Notes under the pieces: generated by a model
The model's input: only the letters and a program-made list of their open reading frames with translations
Told to the model about the DNA's origin: nothing
The model's database searches: none
DNA from: Botryosphaeria dothidea
Lineage: Eukaryota > Ascomycota > Dothideomycetes > Botryosphaeriales > Botryosphaeriaceae
DNA: 64,000 nt
Assembly: GCA_011503125.2 (NCBI GenBank)
Contig: WWBZ02000082.1
Location: forward strand, 1,860,001-1,924,000
Direction: 5' to 3'
Translations under genes and position numbers: made by a program
Shown: positions 10,834 to 21,023 of the stretch, one piece after another
Position numbering within the stretch: position 1 is the stretch's first letter
Layout of the letters: the number at the start of each line of letters is the position of its first letter

Positions 10834-11300
10834 TCAGCAACCACCTCCGATTTGCTCTTGGTGCACTTCGAGAGTGTCACCGTCTTGCATCTCGAGCTAT
10901 ACAAAGAGCGAACATTAGTGTACCAGTCTTTAACAATGAGCCATTAGGCATGCCGGGTAGTGGAGTGAGCACGCGATAGGCATTCCATCCGGGCACAATC
11001 GCAGGGATCCGTGATGGTTGTCGATTCGAAGCGCTCGCTCGACTGCTCGGCAGTTTCTGCGCGGAAGTGGCCGCCACTCACCGATTCGGGATTGTCCGTT
11101 GGGGCGACGCGCTGACCGTCGAAGAGGAATCGGACACTCTGCGGAGACTTGCCCTGGCGCTCGCAGAAAGCATCCATGAGCTTCTTGAGCTGAGTAGTCC
11201 GCTTGATCTTGAAGAAGACTTCGTTGTTGTTGTCTGTCACCTTAATGTTGAGGTGCTCGCTTTGCGGGTTGTCTTGCTTCGGGGAGCCGTTGTCCGACAT
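10834..11300 (-). CDS. SMT3: SUMO, small ubiquitin-like modifier (SMT3 type)
   Basis: Two exons: 11082-11300 and 10834-10896, intron 10897-11081 (185 nt, donor GTGAGT). The product is a 93-residue SUMO precursor. Residues 1-17 are the usual flexible polar tail. The beta-grasp fold follows (HLNIKVTDNNNEVFFKIKR, then FLFDGQRV) and exon 2 supplies LEMQDGDTLEVHQEQ and the di-glycine IGGGC. SUMO is conjugated to lysines of nuclear proteins after a protease trims the residues behind the second functional Gly. The start at 11300 gives the standard MSD beginning. It is divergently transcribed from CMC4 with a 577-bp shared promoter. If the intron is retained, the frame stays open for 118 codons but loses the di-glycine. 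Confidence 0.97.
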
Positions 11301-11877
11301 TTTACTCGAGTTGACGATGGTAACTGCGAACCGGGTTGTTGAAAAGAAGTAGAGAGCCTGAGCAGCGGTGAGTTAGCGGCGCGTGGACGGGGTCCAGGCA
11401 ACAGTGGCTTGAGGCGCTTGAGTGAGCGTGAGAACCCAAGTTCTGTTTCAGCGGCCAGCGCGATTGACGGCGGGACGGCGTCTGCGGCGGTGAAGTAGGT
11501 GCAGAAGCCCGAGGATCGCAGGTGATGATGGCAGCGCAGACTTACCGAACGTTGGATGCACAGGGGCAACACAGCGAGAGGCAGGTGTAGAGGTTGTGTG
11601 GTGGAGCGAGCTCAGGGCTGGCTGGAGAGGAAGACGAAGGTGTTTGATTTGGTGGGGTTGGAAAGCCGAGCCGATGGCGCAGAGAAGTCGTGGAAGCCGC
11701 GTTCTTGCGTCACGCAGGGCAAGAGGCAAAGGAAGGCGGCAAGCACGCGGCCGGCTTCCAGCAGCTCCTGCACCTTCCATTTTGCTTCCATTTCGTGAGC
11801 CTCATCGCGCCCTTCTGGAATTGTGTACCCTTTCGCAGCCCGCTACCTTACACATCGCGGCCAGCAAGATTCAAACA
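11301..11877. promoter_or_regulatory. shared divergent promoter region of SUMO and CMC4
   Basis: 577 bp between two head-to-head starts. Short open frames run across it in several frames without motifs, so I read it as promoter and 5' UTR sequence. No specific factor sites are claimed. Confidence 0.5.
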
Positions 11878-12330
11878 ATGGTACGCCCAGAGCACCGTCA
11901 GAGGCATAATGTCATACTAAAGCACGCCCAGGGCAATCTAGAGCAAGACCTCCAAACCAACCCGCCATGCCATCCCAGGGCATGCGCCATCCAAGGTGCA
12001 TCGCCAAGCTGCACGCAATAATCGGTCCTTCATTCGCTGATGCAGGAACAGACTGCTTGCAGAAGTCGGGCTACAAAGAAGAGAAGTGCCAACGTCAGGT
12101 AAGGGTCTCGTGATGCGTCCGCTAGCATCGTTTCTGACCGTGTTTCCCCAGATCGACGCGCTGTACGAGTGCTGCAACGCCTTCTATCAGAGGAACGGCG
12201 ATGACGCAAGTTGCGTAAGCTGTCCCAAGGCCAATCTTCTCAGGTGTGCATCATTCTCAGGCAAGCGCAACGACGTCTTTGCTGACAGCTTCGAAGACTG
12301 AAGATAAAGCAGCGTAGCGAAGGCAAGTAG
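11878..12330 (+). CDS. CMC4: CX9C mitochondrial protein CMC4
   Basis: Five-exon model: 11878-11880 (the ATG alone), 11932-11995, 12052-12098, 12152-12243, 12297-12330. The product has 79 residues. It matches Cmc4/p8-MTCP1, a small twin-Cys protein of the mitochondrial intermembrane space imported by the Mia40 relay. Visible are PPCHPRACAIQDCL, KCQRQIDALYECC, a CPKANLLR segment and the closing LKIKQR. Each splice was chosen because it restores this family pattern in phase. The last intron (12244-12296) ends in AAG. Alternatively the first intron may be skipped, which adds an N-terminal stretch starting MVRPEHRQ. The many tiny exons explain why no long open frame exists here. Confidence 0.85.
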
Positions 12331-12789
12331 ATAGACAACATGAGATAGGCAATGAGAGATGTCGCGCCGCAATACCTAAATCCACTCCCATGCCCCTGCG
12401 AGAGGGGGAGAGCAATAAGCAGACAAGGCGCGTTACTCTCAGAAGATCTGAAGCACGATACGAACACTGATCCGTTTGTAACGCAACTCTAATGATCTCC
12501 TTGAAAAAGACATTGATGGCTGTCAAAATTCTGGGCGGGCGCAGAGAATTTAAGCGTGGGCGGTGTTGCGCTATTCCTAACCTGGCCCTAGCGCGTGTAG
12601 CTCGCAAGCCGCACGTCGTCGCGTTTCGCAGCTCGTCGCTTTGGCTGCGCGGCCATGTTTTGCTGCTGCTGAGCACCGCAACCAACCACCCGTCGGGCCA
12701 TCCCCCCCGCGCGCTCTCTTCCCCTCTTCCTTCTACGGTCACCTGCAGCTCCCCCGATCGCTCGCTTTCTCACCCATCCGGCTTTCACA
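12331..12789. promoter_or_regulatory. CMC4 3' flank and NUP84 promoter
   Basis: 459 bp. Pyrimidine-rich sequence just before the NUP84 ATG (12710-12780) looks like a fungal 5' UTR. No other feature seen. Confidence 0.5.
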
Positions 12790-15700
12790 ATGGCTCCCAT
12801 CACCCGCCCATCTACCGCGCCCCGGCGAAAGTCGCGACGCGGTTCGCACGCCAGCGTTGCTTCTGACCAGACCGCTCTCCGTCTAACCTACCGCGCCCAT
12901 GACGAGGACCTTCATCCGTTGCGATCCATGGCTGAACGCGTTGGCAAGGAAGTCGAGAAGTTCGCTGAGAGCGTTGACAGCTGGCTGAAGGACATCAACG
13001 ACAAAAATGTCACACCCGTTCAGAAGCACCACGCAACCTTGACCCTGGTCCAGAAGCTCAAGAAGGAGGCCGAAGCCAATGTTCGCACGCTCCGGAAGAA
13101 ATTGGCCCAGGAATCACGAGGAGCATCCAACAAACGCCTCGAGCGCGTGCGCGATTCCGAGATCTTCCAGTCCATTGAAGAGGATGAGCCTACGCCAGGC
13201 TCTGATACACGGACCATGTTGAAGCAGTGGCAGTCGGAGATTGCCACGTGGGATTTGCTACGAACTCTTTTGGAGCATGACCAGCATGAGCCGGGAACGG
13301 ACCCCAACGGCAGCAAGAAAAAGGCCTTGGCAGGAATGCCTGCTCTGCACAAGTTCACTCCTGAAGGCGAAGTATGGGACCGCTTTATTTTCGAAGAAGA
13401 AAATGCGCGGGAGAGGGAGCTTGTCCTCAGATGGCTGGAAGAGACCGCGGACGCGGCGGGCCAGGAGATTGCTGTTATTATGGAGGAAAAGTCCGGTCGG
13501 GGCAGTGGGACCTGGTCGCAGGGATGGCTGGATACGAAGTTGAAGCTCAAACACGAGAAGAGACTTCGCCCGTTCGAGAAGTCTGCGGAGAAGGCTCTTG
13601 CCAACATCCGAAGGGATGACACCGGCGAACCCGTGGCCTACCAATTGGATCCGGATGCGCCAACACGCCAGGCTCGTGTCCTGGAGAAGTCAGATGAAGA
13701 TTATGAGAAAGCTGTTTGGATGGCACTTTGGGAGATGATGAGACGAGGCAAGCCCTGGCAAGAGATCCGGGACTGGTGCAACGAACACAATGAGCAGTGG
13801 CGAGCAGTTGCTCTGGGCAAATCATACGACAACCTCGACCGTCGGACGTCACTGCGTGGTGCAAATGCGGGATCCCTCTGGCGCCGGGTTTGCTATGCTG
13901 CTGCTCAGGCTGGGCAGAATGAGTTTGAATGCGCAGTCTACGGTCTGCTTGCTGGCGATATCGCATCGGTAGAGCCCATCTGCAAGAACTGGGACGATTT
14001 CCTCTACGTCCGACTGAACAACGTTCTGCTCGCTCAGTGGGATCAGTTCTTGCACCAAAGGCTCCCTGAAGGTGTGCCGCAAACTACGGCACGGCTTGGA
14101 CACCCGGCAAACATCCTTCAAATGGCTGGCAACTCACCTAATGCAAACCGTTTCGCTGTTGATTACCTAGCGGAGTTTGGGCCCACCAGAGAAGAGAGCC
14201 GTGAGCCCATGAAAATGGTTCAAGGAGCTTTGATCGGAAAGTCGTTTGAGGACCTTGTCAGGAACTTGGGAATTGCACTGTCGAGAAAAGCGAATGAGGG
14301 AGGCCAGTCCACGCTGCTTCCAGTCGTGGATCGTGAGACGTCTGAGCAATTCTTGGCCCTCGCAGAAAGCTATGACGCCATTAGAGTTGTGTCACACATG
14401 CTGCTCATCAAAAAGGCTTTCGGTCTGGATATTGAGAACTCGCCTGATCAAGCCATCTTCGAGAATGTGTTGGTCAGCTACATCGACTTCCTGCGCATGG
14501 CTGGCAAGATTGATCTTGTGCCGCTCTATGCATCACAGCTCTCTCAGAGCCGCTGCTGGGTGGTACTTGGCGTTGCTTCAACAGACATTCGCAACTTCGA
14601 GGAACAGAAGATGCAGGTCCGACTCATGGAAAGGTATAACATCGATCTCGATCAAGTTCTGGAGCATCAGTTCGAGTACACTCTCATAGCTGGAAACTTC
14701 CGGTCGGCATCGGACGACTTCATTCCGAAATACAAATTCCTGGAGCCTGCGAAGCACCAGCAATGGCCTGGATACCGCATTCGCAAAGCATTCTTGCCGG
14801 ATGCAGTCAGACCAGAGGATGAGATGGTAATTCGCAGTTGCGAATGGTGGATGCACCTCCCGGAGAGGTGGCACAAGACTTTCACTGCTCTAACTGAATC
14901 GATGAAGCACCTCCTCCTCTCCGGCCACATTGGCGCTGCTGTCCGGCTTATCGAGCGGCTGCCTTACCGCCATGTCTCGAAGTTGAAGACAGCTGAGATG
15001 CCGGTTTTCGGCCGCGGCATTGATGTTATGGAGGATGATGACGACACATTTGTCACTGTGGAAGGCGACTCCAACCGTCGCCGATCTTCCCGAAACGTGC
15101 GGCCCACGGTGCAGCAACGTCGGTCACTTTCACCAGAAACGATTGAGGAAACCAGGAAAGCAAAGGCATCCCTGAGAGATGACAGCAAGCTGTACTACGA
15201 GCTTCAGCATCTCGTGCAAGCGATCAAGATGCTCGACGAATGGCGAATCGAAGAAGCCGAACTTATCAAGTATGAAAACGATCTCTTACAACAACAATTT
15301 GGACTCGGCAATGTTAACGGCATTATCAGCATCAAATCGATGGGTGGTGCCATGCCGCCTAAGAACAAGATTCGCAATCTTCTCGAGAGCGTCTGCGAGG
15401 CTGTCCAGCCCCTGCTGAACAACGACATCTTCATGTTTGCTTGCGACGGTAAGTCCTTGCACAGATTTTGGAGCTGATGAAACTGATTGTCATGAACAGA
15501 CCTTGAAGCCAGACAGCTGCTTGCACTTCGCCGCATCTACCTCCCGGAAGTCATCATCGCCTACAACAGCGTCCTCCATAGTGCCGCACACATGGTCGGT
15601 CGCGACAACATTACGCGCTGCATGGACCTCGCCACGGCTATCGCAGCCCCCGAGAACGTCGATTTGGCAGATGTGTTCCTGGAGACAGGTCGCATGCAAG

Positions 15701-15843
15701 AGCTTGTCCAGTCGTTTGCACAGGCGAGCTTGGCGATGATCAGATTGACCGAAGGCAGCTCGAAGAAGGAGCCGAGCAAGAAGCGTGCTAGGGATGGCCA
15801 GACTATGAGGCTGTGGGACGTCAACCCAGGGAACGGGGCTTAG
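12790..15843 (+). CDS. NUP84: nucleoporin NUP84 (NUP107 homologue)
   Basis: Two exons (12790-15448 and 15500-15843), intron donor GTAAGT, acceptor ACAG, predicted 1000 residues. It is an almost wholly alpha-helical scaffold nucleoporin of the Y-shaped Nup84/Nup107-160 complex at the nuclear pore and is also needed for mRNA export. Family hallmarks seen are a basic Ser/Arg N-terminus, the SLWRRVCYAAA and EFECAVYGLLAGD blocks, the VRLIERLPYRH region and a C-terminal helical segment with LLALRRIYLPEVIIAYNSVL encoded by exon 2. Length is near the fungal norm. The final about 15 residues are polar and family-variable. The start ATG is the first after a pyrimidine-rich leader and gives the basic N-terminus. 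Confidence 0.92.
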
Positions 15844-16297
15844 AAGGTAGAAGGCATTTTGATGGGAAGCCGGGTGTCGGAAACGTTCGCATAGGGACGG
15901 CAATCATGGATGTTCACAGATGGGGGCGTTTTAAATGCTGGGTGTTTAAAAAAGCGTGACGCTTGCAGCGAGGCGTCTGGATTTGGATGAAGGTAACGAG
16001 CTACATGGCTCTTGTGTAGAGTAAATACAGGCTGCATCGAAAAGGAGAAGAGGTGCTGTTTTTTTTTCAAGCGGACCGTCCACACGGCAGTCAATCTTCA
16101 TTGACAGCGACCAGGAGCCCATCCGCTTTAAATTTGAGGTTCTCGGTGGCCGTCACAGAGGGAGTATTGGTGGAAGTCTTTGGCACACTACGAATTAGCT
16201 TCCCATCTTCTTGGTCCGAATTCTTACGGGTATTGGTTCACAGGCTTTGCATTACATATCATGAATTATAGGCTCGAGCGGTATTATCGTGACTTCC
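15844..16297. other. intergenic stretch between convergent genes
   Basis: 3' flanks of NUP84 and the permease. A T9 run lies near 16060. Nothing else supported. Confidence 0.55.
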
Positions 16298-17851
16298 TCA
16301 CACCTTCCCTTCCACAAGCTCCTTATCCTTTTCGACCACGCTTCCCTCCTGCTTGTGGCCCGACTCACTGCCGGTTCCATCCACCACGCGAGTCTTGTCC
16401 ACCCGCACCGTCCAGACAAGGAGCACAGTCGTCCACGCAGCGAGCGCGATCGAGGTACCAATCATGGCCCACATGCCTCTCTGTCCAATTGTCAGCTGTC
16501 GTTCTCATTGCATTGGTGACTGGCAGTCCACTTACGGTAAACTTGGGCGCAAAGTCCGCCGAGTAGAACACGATGGCCCACCATGCGTTGAAGACGTTGC
16601 TCCCCATATTCATGGCCGCCACGACGACGGCCCGCAGCATGTCCTCCTCGTACCGCAGCGCGTCGTTGGCCCACGCGAAGAAGGTCGCCTGGCACGCGTA
16701 CACGCTGCCGGCCCAGTAGTACGCGCCCATGACCGTCGAGGTGCTGTTGAAGTTGGCCAGGATCATGGCCGACGTCGCCACGCCCGTGATGCCGATCCAG
16801 TAGCCGACGAGGTAGCGCTTGCCGCCGAGGAAGTCGGTCAGGGTCGCCCAGAAGAGCGTGGAGATGATGCCGACGGCGGGGACGCCGGTCGGGTAGTCGT
16901 TGAGCTGGGCGACGGTGTAGGTGGCGGTCGGGTGCGCCTTGAGGTAGAGCGCGAGGAGGGTGTTGGTCGAGAAGGACTCGGTCTCGCCGGCGATGATCCA
17001 CAGGACGACGAAGGCGTAGAAGTAGAAGGAGGTGAGAACGCGCTTGGCGAAGGCGAGGCTGAGGGGTGCGCGCTCGGGGACTTCGGGGACGCGCGCGATG
17101 GCCATGGCGCGCTCAGCGGCGGAGAGGTAGGGCGCCGTGGTCGTGCTGGGCGTGTTGGGGAAGAGGAGGAAGCCGTAGAGCGCGACGGGCAGCGTGATCA
17201 GGCCGTCGATGATGAAGAGCCAGCGCCAGCCCGACAGGCCGGCTTTGAGGTGGAGCGACTTTTGGATGCCGGTTTGGATGAAGCCGCCGAACATGGTGCC
17301 TGCGAGGCCGGATGCTGTGAAGATGCCGCTGCGTTTTCCGAGTTCGCGTCCGGTGTACCACGAGCCGAGAATGTAGTGAGTGCCGACGAAGGTGGTGGAT
17401 TCGGCGATTCCTTGGAAGAATCGGATGGCCATGATATGCTCTGGCTTTTGGACGGAGGAGGTGACCATTGTCAACGCAGCCCAAACGATCATCATGGAGG
17501 GGAAGAAGACTCGAGGCGGAATGTAGTAGAGGGCGAGGTTGGAGGGAATTTGACCAATGATGTAGCCGCATGTGAATATGGTGTTGATCTGAGTCAGTTG
17601 ATTCCCCTTGAAATTGAGGTCTTCCTGCATTCCCGAAACGTAGGCATTGGTGAGGTTTGAGCGGTCGAGCTTGGAATTCGGTTAGTGCTTTAGCTATACA
17701 TGAAGTAAGGAGGCCATCTTACGTAGTTGCAGAAGTAGCTCAAGCAGCAGAAAGTCAAGATGAAGAAATCGATCTTCTGGACCAATTTCCGTTCTTCTTT
17801 GCTGGCCTGCGATGGGCGAAAGTATGCCCGTATCCTGGCTAATGTGGCCAT
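16298..17851 (-). CDS. MFS permease of the Dal5/allantoate (anion:cation symporter) family
   Basis: Three exons: 17723-17851, 16536-17669 and 16298-16480. Introns have GTAAGA and GTAAGT donors, and the product has 481 residues. It is a plasma-membrane major facilitator, probably with 12 helices. Exon 1 gives the cytosolic N-terminus and the start of helix 1 (KIDFFILTFCCLSYFCNYLDRSNLTNAY), a pattern typical of fungal allantoate, nicotinate and pantothenate permeases. Later landmarks are GYIIGQIPSNL, IRFFQGIAEST, SGWRWLFIIDG and the helix around GAYYWAGSVYACQATFF. The C-terminus is a charged cytosolic tail. Substrates of this family are small carboxylates and amides. The neighbouring divergent amidase suggests an amide or ureide nitrogen source, which is inference. 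Confidence 0.9.
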
Positions 17852-18836
17852 GATTCCTCAGTACCGCGTCCCTTTCCTCACTATGCAAGGATAGAGTCGA
17901 GATCTTCTGGCAACTGGGACGGTGGCGATGTCGGCGGGAAAAATCGAAAATTCGGCACCAGCATCCGCAAAATGTCAGGCCAGTCTCAGGGAAATAAATA
18001 TAAATATAAAATCGGCGGCGGACGCGACAACAGAGGCTCTGCAGCGGATTCTGGCGAAGATTACCGGCCCATGAGGACCGATCAGATCTGATAGGGCGAT
18101 AAGCAGCCGGGGTATGGACTGCGCGAAAGATAAAGCAGAGATGGGAGCGAGTCAGTTGCTCCACTCGCACAGATGCTCCCTGACGGTGCAGCTCGTCTCG
18201 ATCAAGTCTTCGCTTTCTGTGCCTTGTTAGGAAGTTTCATCAGCATCGTCTGCGAGTGTCTTCTGCGAGGCGGAAGGAGGTCGACACTGGATTCTTGGGA
18301 CACCCCGCCGCGGTCTCGGCCAGACCATGCCGCTGTGAGTGCGGAGACGGTCAATTTGAGGGCAAGCCACCGCAGCTACGACAGCGGCTTTCGGCTGATC
18401 GAGTCCCAAGCCCGCCTTGCCCTGATAACAATGCCGAAGCTCGTTTCAGGGATGACAGCTTGAGTAAGGGAAGAGGGACCGCAAAGCGCTTACCGAGTCG
18501 GGCAGGGGAGCGCAACAGGAGTGCGGAGGCGGAACAAGGTTCAACCTACCCTGATGTCGTCCGAGTCCTCACTTCTCACTCGATGCGATAAGAGGAAATG
18601 GCCCGAGTCTTCTCCACTCGACCGTCAGGTGGCTCCTCTTCACTCCTTTGTGTAACCGCGATGACGTCTTGCAAGCCTCTCCCGCTCGTCGGCTCTCGGG
18701 AGTTGGCCGAAGGAAGCCGATAGCGCGCCAAAGGTGGGACACCTGCCGGCCTCCTTCTGCCGCTACCTACGACACAAAAGAGCAAGTGTGAGTCCTCCCT
18801 TTGCAGAACCATACTGCCGCTTATCTTGTTAACGCC
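17852..18836. promoter_or_regulatory. shared divergent promoter of permease and amidase, with GATA motifs
   Basis: 985 bp between two head-to-head starts. HGATAR sequences, the target of AreA/Gln3-type nitrogen regulators, occur at 18089-18094, 18097-18102, 18128-18133, 18423-18428, 18587-18592 and, on the minus strand, 18821-18826. About three would be expected by chance, so this supports nitrogen control only modestly. The closely spaced first pair is the best candidate. Confidence 0.45.
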
Positions 18837-20641
18837 ATGCCAGCCTGGGAGGAAATTGCCGCCAAAAAGCGCCAGGAGCTGCTCGACTCCATTCCCGAAG
18901 AATGGCGCGTCCCCGCAGACAAGCTGCCGCCCGATTCCCAGCTCGACGTCACCGGTTTCCCTGAGCAGTCGGGCTGGTTCACGCAAGAAGAACTTGAAAT
19001 TACTGGCACCCCCGCTGCCCGATTGCTCGAAAAGCTCAAGAGTAGAGAATGGACGTCTGAAAAGGTCACCAGGGCTTTCTGCAAGAGAGCAGCTGCCGCA
19101 CATCAATTGGTATAGCTTCCTTGGCTCTTTTTACTTGCCGCGCATTGTCCTAGCACGCTGGTCTGTACGTCTGTTACTGACACTGCGCCCCCCAGACGAA
19201 CTGTCTTTCCGAAACCCTCTTCGACCTCGCCATCTCCACCGCTCGCTCTCGGGACGAGCACCTCGCAAAGACCGGGCAGCTCGTCGGTCCCTTCCACGGC
19301 CTCCCCATTTCCATAAAAGACAACTTCCACGTCGTGGGCAAGGATGCCACTCTGGGCTTCGCGGCATTGGCCAACAAGCCCGCCAGCTACAACAGCACTC
19401 TCGTCGACATGCTGCTGGCTGCCGGAGCTGTGCTGTACGTCAAGACGAACGTTCCGACTGCCATGATGATTGCCGAGTCCGTCAACAACGTCTTCGGCCG
19501 CACCAAGAACCCGCGCAACCGTGCCTTGACGCCGGGAGGCAGCAGTGGAGGCGAGAGCGCGCTGATTGCCTTCGGTGGAAGTCCACTGGGCGTCGGCAGT
19601 GACATTGGTGGCTCGCTTCGTATTCCTGCGGCGTGCACCGGTATCTGGACGCTGAGGCCGAGCTTGGGTAGGTTCCCGACGCTGAAAACGCAGTCTGGTC
19701 TGGCGGGTCAGGAGGCTGTGGCCAGTGTTAACGGGCCGCTCGCGCCCTCATTGGAGAGTGTGGAGCTGTACTCGAAGACGGTCGTTGGGCTACAGCCTTG
19801 GTTACAAGATCCGAAGTGCATTCCAATTCCTTGGCGTCAGGTGCAAGTCCCGAAGAAGCTGAAGTTGGCGGTGCTTTGGCATGATGATGTTGTGATGCCC
19901 ACACCTCCTGTGACGAGGGCATTAAAAGAGACAGTTGAGAAGTTGAAGAAGGCTGGTCACGAGATTATTGAGTGGAGCAGCCAGGGAATGCATGCCCAAG
20001 CGGGAAGTCTAATTGTAAGATCCATTGTCCATAGTAGTTCGATGTTGCACTCTAGAACTGACTTTCTACAGCAACGAATGTTTGTGGCCGATGGCGGCAA
20101 GTCTGTTCGAAAGCTTCTTGGCCCAACTGGCGAGCCCTTCCGCCCTGAAATGGCCGCCTACGCGGAAGCGAAGGAGGTCGGTGTCTACGACATGTGGCAG
20201 ATACACCTCGAGCGCACAGACCTGCAGAAGCGCTATCTCGACCGATGGAATGTGGCTGAGCTGGATGGTATTATCTGCCCGACGTCTCCGTATGCAACGG
20301 TCGAGCATGGGAATTTCAAGTATGTCGGCTACACGTGTGTGTACAACTGCTTGGATTACTCGGCAGTCTCGTTTCCAAGCGGTATCGCGGTTGATAAGAC
20401 CGTGGATGAACTGTCTGCAGAGGATAAGTCGAGGGAACCTTTCAGCGATATTGATAAAGTGACTAGAGAAGACTGTAAGTGGAATGGCCAGAGGAAATCT
20501 GCCACTTCAATGTGCTGACACGCGACCACAGACAAGGCTGAGGCGGTGCAGGGCCAGCCGATCAGCCTGCAGATCGTGGCGCGAAGGCTGGAAGAAGAGA
20601 AGGTTTTGGGCATGGCCGAGAGGATTTTGGAAGCCCTGTGA
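18837..20641 (+). CDS. amidase (amidase-signature family, acetamidase-like)
   Basis: Four exons: 18837-19109, 19196-20014, 20072-20474 and 20532-20641, giving 534 residues. It hydrolyses an amide to acid plus ammonia. The catalytic triad of the family is visible: Lys132 in SIKD, cis-Ser in GGSSGGES (207 or 208) and the nucleophile Ser231 in GSDIGGS. The N-terminus (PAWEEIAAKKRQ) is typical of fungal acetamidase-like enzymes, and no signal peptide is seen, so it is probably cytosolic. The second intron (20015-20071) is a multiple of three and lacks a stop. Its GTAAGA, CTGAC and CTACAG signals argue for removal. It is divergent from a Dal5-type permease, which would fit uptake and hydrolysis of an amide as nitrogen source. 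Confidence 0.92.
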
Positions 20642-21023
20642 TTGGGGACCTGCTCAGCCACGTGATTCACAGGAGGCAGTGTCTACTGTGTAACGTCAAA
20701 ATTTGCACATGGCGCGACGTGAGAGATACAATCTCAGATATTGGTACGTGCAATAGGCGACCTCCTCGAGAGCTCGACAGGCCATGTGCACCATTTACAG
20801 GAATACTAAAACGCATCCTGCCATTTTTGCTGAGCTCAGATTGCTTTTTGACGTCTCCCAGCCTTGTCGTATTGAGGACTGCCAGCTCAAGCCATGAGCT
20901 ACTGCACCACTGCAGCCCCGTATAGGCTGTAAACATAGATAAAGGCTGCGCACAGTCTTGCCCTGGTCGGCTCGCCGACTTATCACCCAACTCTTTTTTT
21001 CTCATTTTGGTGCTGAAATCAGT
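20642..21023. other. intergenic stretch
   Basis: Between the amidase stop and the NACHT pseudogene. No gene, repeat or clear motif recognised. Confidence 0.5.

Noticed and set aside
16353..17660. 435-codon plus-strand frame antisense to the permease
   Set aside because: Acidic/Gly-rich shadow of the permease exon with no protein features.
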